Position numbers and translations under genes: made by a program
Assembly: GCA_016776505.1 (NCBI GenBank)
Contig: JADHTG010000013.1
Coordinates: 1 to 62,844 of the forward strand
Source: Bacteroidota bacterium
Lineage (GTDB): Bacteria; Bacteroidota; Bacteroidia; CAILMK01; JAAYUY01
DNA: 62,844 nt
Direction of reading: 5' to 3'
The notes under the pieces: generated by a model
What the model was told of the DNA's origin: nothing
Database searches by the model: none
The model's input: only the letters and a program-made list of their open reading frames with translations
Shown: piece after piece, positions 17,215 through 24,950 of the stretch
Layout of the letters: each line of letters starts with the position of its first letter
How positions within the stretch are numbered: the stretch's first letter is position 1

Positions 17215-18414
17215 ATGCCTGAACTGTCAATGAAAGCTGAATTAATGCCTGCCTCCCCGATTCGAAAATTAGTTCCTTTTGCTGAGGAGGCTCAAAAAAG
17301 AGGGATTAAGATCTATCATCTCAATATTGGTCAACCCGATATTGAAACACCACCTGAATTTTGGAATGCCATTAAAAACTTTGATCACAATGTATTAGAA
17401 TATTCTCATTCCGCAGGTATCGAAAGCTATAGAAAGAAATTAGCTTCTTATTACATGCGATACGATATAGATGTCGATTACAGTGACATCATAGTTACTA
17501 CAGGAGGCAGTGAAGCATTGCTCTTCGGATTGTATTCCTGCATGAATCCTGGAGATGAAATAATCATTCCTGAACCTTTTTACACCAACTATAATGCTTT
17601 TGCATTAATTGCCGGCATCACAATTAAACCAATTACCTCAAGTATTGACAATGGATTTGCATTGCCTTCAATCAATGAATTTGAAAAATTGATTTCAGCG
17701 AATACCAGGGCCATAATGATCTGCAATCCAAACAACCCGACCGGCTATTTATATTCTAAAGCTGAATTAGAGCAATTGAGGAAGCTGGTGCTAAAATATG
17801 ATATCTTTCTTTTTGCTGATGAAGTATACAGGGAAATGGTTTACGATGGTCGGAAGCATTATTCTATTCTGACCCTGGAGGGACTTGAACAGCATGCAGT
17901 TGTCCTGGATTCTATATCCAAAAGGTATAGTGCTTGTGGCGCAAGAATCGGGGCCATTGTTTCCAAAAATAAAAAACTCATCGATTCAGCTCTTCGATTA
18001 GGACAGTCCAGACTTTGTCCTCCCACTTTGGAACAGGCTGGAGCAGAAGCTGCAGTAGATGTATCTGCAGGCTATTTTGAAAATGTATTGGCAGAATATG
18101 TTTCCAGGAGAGATCTTCTGGTCGAATCTTTGAATAATATGGAAGGCGTAAAATGTCCAAATCCCGGAGGCGCATTTTACACAACCGTTAAACTGCCCAT
18201 TGATGATGCCGATCTTTTTTGCCAATGGATACTGGAATCTTTTGAATATGAGAATCAAACAGTTATGATGGCTCCCGCTCCAGGATTTTATGCCACTAAA
18301 GGTCTTGGCCACAATGAAGTAAGAATTGCTTACGTGTTGAATAAAGAAGACCTCAAAAAGGCAATGGCTTGCCTCGCAGTTGCATTAAGAGAATATCCCG
18401 GACGAATTAATTAA
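17215..18414 (+). CDS. Class I/II pyridoxal-phosphate aminotransferase (AspC-like)
   Basis: The 399-residue protein is a fold-type I aminotransferase of the aspartate/aromatic subgroup. It has NIGQPDIETP, the cofactor-contact TTGGSEALLFG near residue 100, ICNPNNPTG (substrate/PLP contacts), FADEVYREMVYDG, and the Schiff-base lysine in DSISKRYSACGARIG, then NPGGAFY and the substrate carboxylate-binding EVRIAYVL. The family converts an amino acid and 2-oxoglutarate to the matching 2-oxoacid and glutamate; aspartate, alanine or aromatic amino acids are possible substrates. A promoter-like TTTG...TATCTTCG lies near 17155-17185. The gene appears to be monocistronic, with the permease converging on it 26 bases downstream. 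Confidence 0.9.
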   Translation: MPELSMKAELMPASPIRKLVPFAEEAQKRGIKIYHLNIGQPDIETPPEFWNAIKNFDHNVLEYSHSAGIESYRKKLASYYMRYDIDVDYSDIIVTTGGSEALLFGLYSCMNPGDEIIIPEPFYTNYNAFALIAGITIKPITSSIDNGFALPSINEFEKLISANTRAIMICNPNNPTGYLYSKAELEQLRKLVLKYDIFLFADEVYREMVYDGRKHYSILTLEGLEQHAVVLDSISKRYSACGARIGAIVSKNKKLIDSALRLGQSRLCPPTLEQAGAEAAVDVSAGYFENVLAEYVSRRDLLVESLNNMEGVKCPNPGGAFYTTVKLPIDDADLFCQWILESFEYENQTVMMAPAPGFYATKGLGHNEVRIAYVLNKEDLKKAMACLAVALREYPGRIN

Positions 18415-18439
18415 TTTTCCCCAATCCATATACAGCTTC

Positions 18440-19708
18440 TTAAAATGTTTTCCGAATAGCATTAATTGGATCCAGGCGTGAAGCACGGTATGCAGGTATA
18501 AATCCTGCAACAATACCAATTACAGAGGACAGGCCAATCCCGATAATCACATTTTTCAGTGTAAGAACAAGATGTAAATCGCTTTGAAAACTATTTACTG
18601 CAAGAACTACCAGGAAAACCAAAAACAATCCAATAAGTCCCCCAATAAGGCATAGGAATATGGCTTCCCCTAAAAACTGGGTAAGTATAAAGTAACGAGG
18701 AGAACCTAGTGCTTTTTCGATACCGATTAAAAAAGTACGTTCTTTTACGGATACGAACATGATATTGGCTGTACCAAATCCTCCTACTAAAATGGAAAAA
18801 GCGGCAATTATCCAACCCATTAAACTCAGACTTCTGAAAATATCATTTAATTTATCGCCAATGAAACTGGCCCTGTTCAAAGCAAAACTATCCTCATCTC
18901 CTGGTCTTAATTTTCTGATGGCCCGAAGAACTCCCCTGATTTCATCTTCCAATTCATTAATATCCGTCCCCTTTTTCCCCTTTACTTTTATTGTAATGTC
19001 TAAATTCTTCAGATAGGAACCGTATAAATAACGGACATAATTAAACGGAATAAAAGCAATATTATCTGAATTTTCAAAATCAACAGTACCTTCCCCTTTC
19101 TTTTCCAACACTCCAATTACATCAAACTTTTTATCCAGTATTTTCACTTTTTGGCCAATGGGATTTTGTCCTTTAAAGAGATTTTGAGCCAATGCGTTTC
19201 CGATGATGATTTTTGGTGCTCCAATCCGGTTTTCGTATTCAGTAAAGTACCTGCCCTTTTCAAGTTGAAAATTGTATACTTTTTCATAGCCATGTGATAC
19301 TGCATTGATCACTGAATTCCTGACATGCTCTTTTTTATTGGAAATGGTTCTTCCATATATCCCGGCAACAATACTCACAGTTTCAGCTTTTCTGAGTTTT
19401 TTCTCCAATAGCTGCATTTCTTCATAACTCACTTGCGGACGATTCACGAATTTCCACCAGGGATAATCATTTTCAAAAATCCATGGCCATTTTTGAACAA
19501 AGATTACATCTCCCCCTAGAGAAGCTACTGAATTGCGAACACTTTTATCAAGAGAAGAAATAAATGTTAAAATAGATATGATCGTAAATATACCAATGAT
19601 GATGGCAAGAGTAGAAAGCAATGTACGTAATAAGTTGTTTTTCAGACTACTTATAGCAAAATAAAAACTCTCTTTTAAGATTGCAACTATTTGCGACCAG
19701 CGTAACAT
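18440..19708 (-). CDS. MacB-type ABC transporter permease (FtsX domain)
   Basis: This 422-residue protein has the MacB/LolC-type layout: an N-terminal TM helix (LRTLLSTLAIIIGIFTIISILTFI, about 25-50), a large extracytoplasmic MacB_PCD domain (50-270) with NALAQNLFKGQNPIGQKV and GVLEKKGEGT, and a C-terminal FtsX domain with three TM helices (about 290-400) ending in AYRASRLDPINAIRKTF, the coupling motif. It works as the mechanotransmission permease of a tripartite or lipoprotein-type exporter. The matching ATPase and periplasmic adaptor are not next to it, so they must be encoded elsewhere or it uses a shared ATPase. An 18-base palindrome and a TAnnTTTG box lie just upstream on this strand. 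Confidence 0.9.
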   Translation of the reverse strand: MLRWSQIVAILKESFYFAISSLKNNLLRTLLSTLAIIIGIFTIISILTFISSLDKSVRNSVASLGGDVIFVQKWPWIFENDYPWWKFVNRPQVSYEEMQLLEKKLRKAETVSIVAGIYGRTISNKKEHVRNSVINAVSHGYEKVYNFQLEKGRYFTEYENRIGAPKIIIGNALAQNLFKGQNPIGQKVKILDKKFDVIGVLEKKGEGTVDFENSDNIAFIPFNYVRYLYGSYLKNLDITIKVKGKKGTDINELEDEIRGVLRAIRKLRPGDEDSFALNRASFIGDKLNDIFRSLSLMGWIIAAFSILVGGFGTANIMFVSVKERTFLIGIEKALGSPRYFILTQFLGEAIFLCLIGGLIGLFLVFLVVLAVNSFQSDLHLVLTLKNVIIGIGLSSVIGIVAGFIPAYRASRLDPINAIRKTF

Positions 19709-19713
19709 TTGTA

Positions 19714-19731
19714 TTTATGAATTTTCATAAA
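19714..19731 (-). promoter_or_regulatory. Palindrome in the leader of the MacB-type permease gene
   Basis: TTTATGAATTTTCATAAA is a perfect inverted repeat (8-bp arms, TT centre) extendable by one A-T pair, starting only 5 bases upstream of the permease start codon. It lies between the TATTTTTG box (19747-19754, minus) and the start, so it could be an operator or an RNA hairpin covering the ribosome-binding region. No regulator is visible nearby. Confidence 0.4.
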
Positions 19732-19746
19732 TGTAATAATGGGGCT

Positions 19747-19754
19747 CAAAAATA
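19747..19754 (-). promoter_or_regulatory. Bacteroidota -7 box (TATTTTTG) for the permease gene
   Basis: On the minus strand TATTTTTG matches the TAnnTTTG -7 element used by the Bacteroidota primary sigma factor. It is 38 bases upstream of the permease start. No TTG-type -33 element is found at the usual distance, so the promoter call is moderate. Confidence 0.4.
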
Positions 19755-19829
19755 CTCTAAAAATTAAAGGAGCCTGTTAATTATTTGAAAAAATATGACT
19801 AAAATAAAACATTTAGACAAATCTTAGAT

Positions 19830-19837
19830 TAAATTTG
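19830..19837 (+). promoter_or_regulatory. Bacteroidota -7 box (TAAATTTG) for queA
   Basis: TAAATTTG fits TAnnTTTG exactly and lies 21 bases before the queA start, giving a very short leader. A clear -33 TTTG is not visible at 17-23 bases. Confidence 0.45.
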
Positions 19838-19858
19838 CACCTACTTAAAAATTGATAC

Positions 19859-20920
19859 ATGGCAAAATTAGGGCAGTTTTCATTCACAACTCCGGAGCAC
19901 CTTATTTCAAATAAACCAGCTATTTACCGAGACGAATCCAGATTAATGGTAGTTCATAAAGATAGTGGGGAAATAGAGCATAAAAAATTCAAGGATATTA
20001 TTAATTACTTTGATGAAGGCGATGTGACTATTGTTAACAATTCCAAAGTTTTTCCAGCCAGGCTTCATGGAATCAAGGAAAAAACAGGAGCTAAAATCGA
20101 AGTTTTTTTGCTAAGGGAACTTAACAAGGAGAATCTTTTATGGGATGTAGTGGTGGATCCTGCCAGAAAAGTCAGGATAGGGAACAAATTAATCTTTAAT
20201 AATGAATCAAACGGGGAAATACTTGTTGCCGAAGTAATTGATAATACTACATCTAAAGGGCGAACCATTCGTTTTTATTTTGAAGGCAGCTATGAAGAAT
20301 TTCAAAAAGTGTTACATTCCATGGGCACTACTCCCCTTCCCAGGTATATGCACCGTGAACCTGAAGCTGAAGATGAAGAACTTTATCAAACTATATTTGC
20401 AAAACGAGAAGGTTCCATTGCAGCTCCTGCTGCCGGTATGCATTTTAGTAAAGAAGTTTGCAAGTGGTTTGAAATTAAAGGAATTGAAATCACAGAAGTC
20501 ACTTTGCATATTGGATTAGCCTCATTCCGGGGGATTGAAGTAGAAGATCTTTCTAAACACAAAATGGAATCCGAGAACTTTCATGTTTCATCAGAAGCAG
20601 CTAAAATAGTAAACAAGGGGATCCGAAATAAGAAAAGAATTTGTTCTATTGGAACATCCACATTACGTGCCATTGAATCATCGGTGTCCACATTGAATGA
20701 ATTACTTCCCATTGAGGGCTGGACTGAAAAATTCATTTATCCTCCTTATAACTTCAAGATTGCCAATGCATTAGTAACAAACTTCCATGCACCCAAAACA
20801 CCATTTTATATTGCTGTTACAGCATTTGGGGGATTGGAGTTAATTAAGCATGCTTATAATGTGGCAGTAAAAGAAGAGTATAAATTTCTCGATTATGGCG
20901 ATGTGATGCTGCTGATTTAG
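19859..20920 (+). CDS. queA: S-adenosylmethionine:tRNA ribosyltransferase-isomerase QueA
   Basis: The 353-residue protein (E. coli QueA is 356) carries the recognisable blocks of the family: [40 protein letters not shown], the signature [50 protein letters not shown] and [23 protein letters not shown]. QueA transfers the ribosyl part of S-adenosylmethionine to 7-aminomethyl-7-deazaguanine in the wobble position of Asp, Asn, His and Tyr tRNAs, giving epoxyqueuosine. It is a single gene here, with its own putative promoter, and ends about 130 bases before rpsA. Cytoplasmic. The family match is unambiguous. Confidence 0.97.
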   Translation: MAKLGQFSFTTPEHLISNKPAIYRDESRLMVVHKDSGEIEHKKFKDIINYFDEGDVTIVNNSKVFPARLHGIKEKTGAKIEVFLLRELNKENLLWDVVVDPARKVRIGNKLIFNNESNGEILVAEVIDNTTSKGRTIRFYFEGSYEEFQKVLHSMGTTPLPRYMHREPEAEDEELYQTIFAKREGSIAAPAAGMHFSKEVCKWFEIKGIEITEVTLHIGLASFRGIEVEDLSKHKMESENFHVSSEAAKIVNKGIRNKKRICSIGTSTLRAIESSVSTLNELLPIEGWTEKFIYPPYNFKIANALVTNFHAPKTPFYIAVTAFGGLELIKHAYNVAVKEEYKFLDYGDVMLLI

Positions 20921-20996
20921 TCATTTATCAATTCAACATCCCTACATCCACTCATGTTTTTCTATCTTTTTCTAATTAGTTAATTAAAATAAAACC

Positions 20997-21047
20997 TAAA
21001 TTTGCCGTTCCTAAAAAATTTAGGAGAAAGGAGGATTATTAAAAATA
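20997..21047 (+). promoter_or_regulatory. rpsA leader: -7 box, hairpin and unusually strong Shine-Dalgarno
   Basis: TAAATTTG (20997-21004) is an exact TAnnTTTG box. The expected short transcript then starts with a hairpin CCTAAA-AAA-TTTAGG (21010-21024), followed at once by AGAAAGGAGG (21025-21034), a 10-base match to the complement of the Bacteroidota 16S rRNA 3' end as I recall it (CCUCCUUUCU). The gap to the ATG is 13 bases, longer than the usual 5-9. Shine-Dalgarno elements this strong are rare in this window, so this one probably has a regulatory purpose. Confidence 0.6.
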
Positions 21048-23519
21048 ATGAAAGAAGAACAAAAAGATTTAAATCAAAATTTAGAAGAAAAGAAAACACA
21101 CCAGAAAAATCAAGGGGAAAGCAAGGCTAAGGTAAAAAAGGAGGAAAAGACAGAACAGAGTGAAGATGAGCAATTAACAGAGGAAAATACAACTTTGGAC
21201 GAAGTTCGTTCTGAATCCGAACCTGAAGAGAAAATAGTGGCTGAGGACGAAACGATTAAGGAAGAAAAGCAAGAGGAAGAAATAGAAGTGAAATCAAAGG
21301 ATAATTTGGTAGAAACTGAAGAAACCAAAACAGAGCTTGACAAAAGTGGTGTGGAAACTGAAGAAGTTAAAGCAGAAGCTGAAGAAAGGGTGGAAGAGAC
21401 TAAAGAACTGGAATCAGAAGCTGAAGAACTGGAAACAGAAGCCGAAGCGATCACAACTGATAGCGAGAAGGCTAAAGTGGAGGAAGAAAAAAGTGATACC
21501 GGGAAGATAAAAACGGAAACAGAAGAAAGTATAATTGAAACGGAAATTACGGACGAAGAAGCCGGGCTGGAAAAAATTAAAACAGACGAAGCGGAAATAG
21601 ATCAAATAACCGCTGAAGAACCTGAAGGAGAGATCGAGGCAGTAGAAAAAGAGGAGGACGTTCTGGAGGAGGATGAGCCTTTGGATTTGCAAAAGCCTTT
21701 TGACTGGGCAAATTATGAGCAGGTGGAGGAAGAATATGGTCCGGAAGAAAAATCTGAATTGAAAGGTCTTTATACCAAAACGCTTAATTTTATTGAAGAC
21801 ATGCAGTTGGTAATTGCAACTGTTGAAAATATTACCGATAAAGAAGTGGTGCTCAACATTGGTTTTAAATCGGATGGACTGGTTGCCTTATCCGAATTTA
21901 AGCACATGGAAGACCTTAAAATTGGGGACCAGGTCGAAGTGATTGTCGAATCAACCGAAGGTCGTGATGGCCAGTTAGTCTTATCTCATAAAAAGGCAAG
22001 AGCTGAATCTGCATGGAGCAAGATCGTTAATGCGCATGAAAGTGGCGAAATAGTGACAGGATTCATCAAAGACCGTACAAAAGGAGGCATGGTAGTGGAT
22101 TTATTCGGACTGGACGCTTTCTTACCCGGTTCTCAGCTGGATATTAAACCTGTCCAGGATTATGATGCATTTGTTGGAATCAACATGGAATTAAAAGTGG
22201 TTAAACTGAATCCTAATTTCAGAAATATTGTTGTTTCACATAAAGCCATTATTGAACAGGATATTGAAGCTCAACGACATAAAATACTGTCCAAACTTGA
22301 AAAAGGACAGGTATTGGAAGGTCTTGTTAAAAACCTGACATCATTCGGAGTCTTTATTGACCTGGGAGGTGTAGATGGTTTGATACATATTACGGATGTG
22401 TCATGGGGGCGTATTAATCATCCCAATGAATTACTGGAAATTGGCCAAAAAATCAATGTGGTTGTTCTTGACTATGATGAGGAGAAAAACAGGATATCTC
22501 TCGGGATGAAACAACTGACACAACATCCCTGGGAAACATTACCGGAAGACATAGTTGAGGGAAGTATTTTGAAAGGCAAAGTAGTTAACATTGAAGATTA
22601 CGGTGCTTTTGTTGAAATATATCCTGGTGTGGAAGGTTTAGTGCACGTTTCAGAAATGACATGGTCACAACATTTGAAATCACCATCTGATTATATCGTT
22701 TTAAATGATGAAGTTGAAGTTAAAGTATTAAGTATTATCAGGGAAGAAAGAAAACTTTCGCTTGGGATCAAACAACTGACACCTGATCCATGGGAAAAAG
22801 TTCCACTGATTTATACTAAAGACTCACAGCATAAATCAGTGATTAAAAACATTACTAACTTTGGTTTATTTGTTGAACTGGAAGAAGGAATTGACGGATT
22901 GATTCATATTTCAGACCTTTCATGGACTAAGAAATATAACCATCCATCTGAATTTGCAAAAGTGGGAGACGAGATTGAAGTGGTTGTTCTTGAGATTGAT
23001 GAGGAAAACAGAAGGTTAAGCCTGGGACATAAACAGCTTGAAGAAGATCCCTGGGATACTTTTAAAGATATATTTGCAATAGGTTCCATTCATGAAGGAA
23101 GCATCCAAAAAGTAGAAGACAAAGGGGCTTTAGTGACATTGCCTTATGGTGTTTCCGGTTTCTGTCCGATAAAACAACTTGGCAAAAAAGATGAAAGCAA
23201 GGTGAATGCAGAAGATGTTCTGGAGTTCAAGATTCATGAATTTGACAAATCCAACAGGCGAATCGTCGTTTCACATGTTGCAGTCTGGAAAGATGCTCAA
23301 AAGATACAGGATGATGAAGTTAAAACAGAACGCAAACGACAAACTGACAAAACCAGGAAAGCTCTCAGCCAGGTTCGTTCAAAAGTTCATAAAACAACTT
23401 TAGGCAGTGAACAGGATATTCTGCAGGAGTTAAAGACGAAAATGGATGCAGACGAAAAGGCCTCTAAATCTGCTGCTAAACCTAAGAAAGCTGCCACAAA
23501 GAAGAAAACTGACGAATGA
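21048..23519 (+). CDS. rpsA: Ribosomal protein S1 with a long acidic N-terminal extension
   Basis: The 823-residue protein has six S1 (OB-fold) RNA-binding domains at about residues 252-322, 332-402, 420-490, 505-577, 592-664 and 679-748, with typical motifs such as TSFGVFIDLGGVDGLIHITDVSWGRI and ISLGMKQL. Domains 3-5 are best conserved. A Lys-rich tail of about 75 residues follows (ending KPKKAATKKKTDE). Unusually, residues 1 to about 212 form a low-complexity Glu/Lys/Thr segment of the EETKEL/EAEEL kind, with no fold I recognise. S1 binds mRNA and helps place it on the 30S subunit; it matters especially in Bacteroidota, where Shine-Dalgarno pairing is seldom used. The extension makes it far longer than the roughly 560-residue E. 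coli S1. A terminator follows 25 bases after the stop. Confidence 0.95.
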   Translation: MKEEQKDLNQNLEEKKTHQKNQGESKAKVKKEEKTEQSEDEQLTEENTTLDEVRSESEPEEKIVAEDETIKEEKQEEEIEVKSKDNLVETEETKTELDKSGVETEEVKAEAEERVEETKELESEAEELETEAEAITTDSEKAKVEEEKSDTGKIKTETEESIIETEITDEEAGLEKIKTDEAEIDQITAEEPEGEIEAVEKEEDVLEEDEPLDLQKPFDWANYEQVEEEYGPEEKSELKGLYTKTLNFIEDMQLVIATVENITDKEVVLNIGFKSDGLVALSEFKHMEDLKIGDQVEVIVESTEGRDGQLVLSHKKARAESAWSKIVNAHESGEIVTGFIKDRTKGGMVVDLFGLDAFLPGSQLDIKPVQDYDAFVGINMELKVVKLNPNFRNIVVSHKAIIEQDIEAQRHKILSKLEKGQVLEGLVKNLTSFGVFIDLGGVDGLIHITDVSWGRINHPNELLEIGQKINVVVLDYDEEKNRISLGMKQLTQHPWETLPEDIVEGSILKGKVVNIEDYGAFVEIYPGVEGLVHVSEMTWSQHLKSPSDYIVLNDEVEVKVLSIIREERKLSLGIKQLTPDPWEKVPLIYTKDSQHKSVIKNITNFGLFVELEEGIDGLIHISDLSWTKKYNHPSEFAKVGDEIEVVVLEIDEENRRLSLGHKQLEEDPWDTFKDIFAIGSIHEGSIQKVEDKGALVTLPYGVSGFCPIKQLGKKDESKVNAEDVLEFKIHEFDKSNRRIVVSHVAVWKDAQKIQDDEVKTERKRQTDKTRKALSQVRSKVHKTTLGSEQDILQELKTKMDADEKASKSAAKPKKAATKKKTDE

Positions 23520-23544
23520 ATTGAATATCTTTATTTTTAAAATT

Positions 23545-23576
23545 AAAGCCTGCAGCAAGCCTGTGGGCTTTTTTTT
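23545..23576 (+). terminator. Rho-independent terminator after rpsA
   Basis: An 11-bp stem (AAAGCCTGCAG, 23545-23555, with CTGTGGGCTTT, 23561-23571; two G-T wobbles) with loop CAAGC is followed by a run of T to 23576. It overlaps the very end of the convergent TerB-like gene. Confidence 0.9.
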
Positions 23577-23955
23577 ATAATAATTTTAGTTTCTCCAGGT
23601 CTGAGGTAAATTTGGCCTTTAAATCTGTAGCGAATTTCTCCAGAATTATTTGTTCACTCGGAACTATCCCCTTATATGCTTTTGCCACTTTTACCATAAG
23701 CTCGATCAAAAAAGGATATTCAGGATCAGGACCGTTTTCTTTGCAAACTTCAATTGCCCTTTGATAAGTTTCCTCCACAGATTTTCCTTTTATCCTATTG
23801 TAATCAAAGGACCATCTTATATCTGTTGCACCCTTATAACCTTCTAAAATTTTGCTTAAAACTTCTACTTCCACGTTCTGAATTTGACCATCTGCTAAGG
23901 CAATGGCATAGATTAAATCGCCAAATGCATCATAAAGTCTCTCTCTTTTTATCAT
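23575..23955 (-). CDS. TerB-like (tellurite-resistance/co-chaperone fold) small protein
   Basis: The 126-residue, all-alpha-looking protein begins RLYDAFGDLIYAIALADGQIQNVEVEVLSKIL, the acidic first helical hairpin of the TerB domain (usual pattern: hyDxxxxxExxhl, where D and E lie on metal-binding loops). The second half, LIELMVKVAKAYKGIVPSEQIILEKFATDLKAKF, resembles the matching second hairpin. TerB domains occur in tellurite-resistance complexes and in many DnaJ-linked or membrane-associated proteins of unknown role. It is a lone gene convergent with rpsA, so no pathway can be assigned. No signal peptide or membrane segment. The family assignment is by visual pattern and is moderate. Confidence 0.6.
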   Translation of the reverse strand: MIKRERLYDAFGDLIYAIALADGQIQNVEVEVLSKILEGYKGATDIRWSFDYNRIKGKSVEETYQRAIEVCKENGPDPEYPFLIELMVKVAKAYKGIVPSEQIILEKFATDLKAKFTSDLEKLKLL

Positions 23956-24136
23956 GATTCCTCTTTTAGATTTAAATTCAAATTCGTCTAATTCTCAAAA
24001 GATGTATTCCGCCCCCCATTCAATAGTTGTATCCTGCTCGAAATATCTTATAAAATAATGAATTTTAACATATAGTTTTTGAATTGATGCCTAATTTATT
24101 TAGAATTTTCTAATTTCGTTATATAAGTTGAATATC

Positions 24137-24514
24137 ATGAAAAAAACAATACAAATCAAAGATGCTCCTAAACCAATAGGGCCTTATAGCCAGGCAATCC
24201 TGGCAAATGGAATGCTTTTTATTTCAGGGCAAATACCAATTGACCCATTTTCCGGGGAACTTATTACCGACTCAATTGAACAACAAACACATCAAATATT
24301 CAGCAATCTGATAAAAATACTCGCAGAAGAATCCATGAAATTATCGAATGTAGTTAAAGTGTCCATATTCCTGGCTGATATGAATGATTTCAAAACTGTG
24401 AACGAAATTTATGCAGCTTATTTTTCAGAGAATCCTCCAGCCAGGGAGACTGTTGAAGTAGCCAGGTTGCCCATGAATGCTGCCATTGAGATCTCATTAA
24501 TTGCTGTAAAGTAA
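24137..24514 (+). CDS. ridA: RidA-family enamine/imine deaminase
   Basis: I start it at the ATG at 24137 (MKKTIQIKDAPKPIG, 125 residues) rather than the upstream TTG, because this fits the family's usual length. It shows the RidA blocks: PIGPYSQAILANGMLFISGQIPIDP, QTHQIFSNLIKILAEESMKLSNVVKVSIFL, ADMNDFKTVNEIYAAYF and PPARETVEVARLPMNAAIEISLIA. The conserved arginine is in PARETVEVA, and a Glu sits close to the C-terminus. The trimeric enzyme hydrolyses reactive 2-aminoacrylate and related enamines formed by PLP enzymes to harmless 2-oxoacids. It precedes the 2-oxoacid oxidoreductase genes by 187 bases and is not obviously co-transcribed. TAATTTCG (one mismatch to the -7 consensus) lies just upstream. 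Confidence 0.93.
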   Translation: MKKTIQIKDAPKPIGPYSQAILANGMLFISGQIPIDPFSGELITDSIEQQTHQIFSNLIKILAEESMKLSNVVKVSIFLADMNDFKTVNEIYAAYFSENPPARETVEVARLPMNAAIEISLIAVK

Positions 24515-24701
24515 TTAAAAAACACCTATTTAGATACTTAATTTAGGTACATTCGAAAAACATACTACTTAGACTAAATACTAATTACGATTTTTCAATA
24601 AAATGTTCTCGAATTACATTTTAATTTTTCAAATTTGCGCAAAGTCAAAACAGCATTTTGCTTGACTCATGTATTTTTTGCTAAGATTTTAAACCAGATA
24701 A

Positions 24702-24932
24702 ATGGCAAAAGTAAAAGGAGCTATAGTTGTTGATATTGAGAAATGTAAAGGATGTGAAGTTTGCATACCCTCTTGTCCGACAGATGTAATTGATATGGCC
24801 CGGGAAGTGAACGGAAAAGGTTATCATTATGCTTATATGGCGAATCCTGAAGCGTGCACAGGCTGTTCAAACTGTGCTATTGTTTGCCCTGATGGTGTAA
24901 TCACCGTATACAGGAAAAAAGTTAAAGTTTAA
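24702..24932 (+). CDS. 2-oxoacid:ferredoxin oxidoreductase, delta (ferredoxin-like) subunit
   Basis: This 76-residue protein is a 2x[4Fe-4S] ferredoxin-type subunit. It has two complete cluster motifs, CKGCEVCIPSCP and CTGCSNCAIVCP, the CxxCxxCxxxCP pattern. In 2-oxoacid:ferredoxin oxidoreductases this delta subunit takes electrons from the TPP-bound oxoacid intermediate and passes them to free ferredoxin. It is followed after 18 bases by the alpha subunit, then beta and gamma, so the four genes form one operon in delta-alpha-beta-gamma order. The substrate class (2-oxoglutarate or branched-chain oxoacids) cannot be settled from this subunit. Confidence 0.92.
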   Translation: MAKVKGAIVVDIEKCKGCEVCIPSCPTDVIDMAREVNGKGYHYAYMANPEACTGCSNCAIVCPDGVITVYRKKVKV

Positions 24933-24950
24933 TAGATAAACATAATTAGA

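Noticed and set aside
21110..21454. Antisense frame of 114 codons opposite rpsA
   Set aside because: The Ser-rich product is the reverse reading of the Glu-rich low-complexity extension, not a gene.
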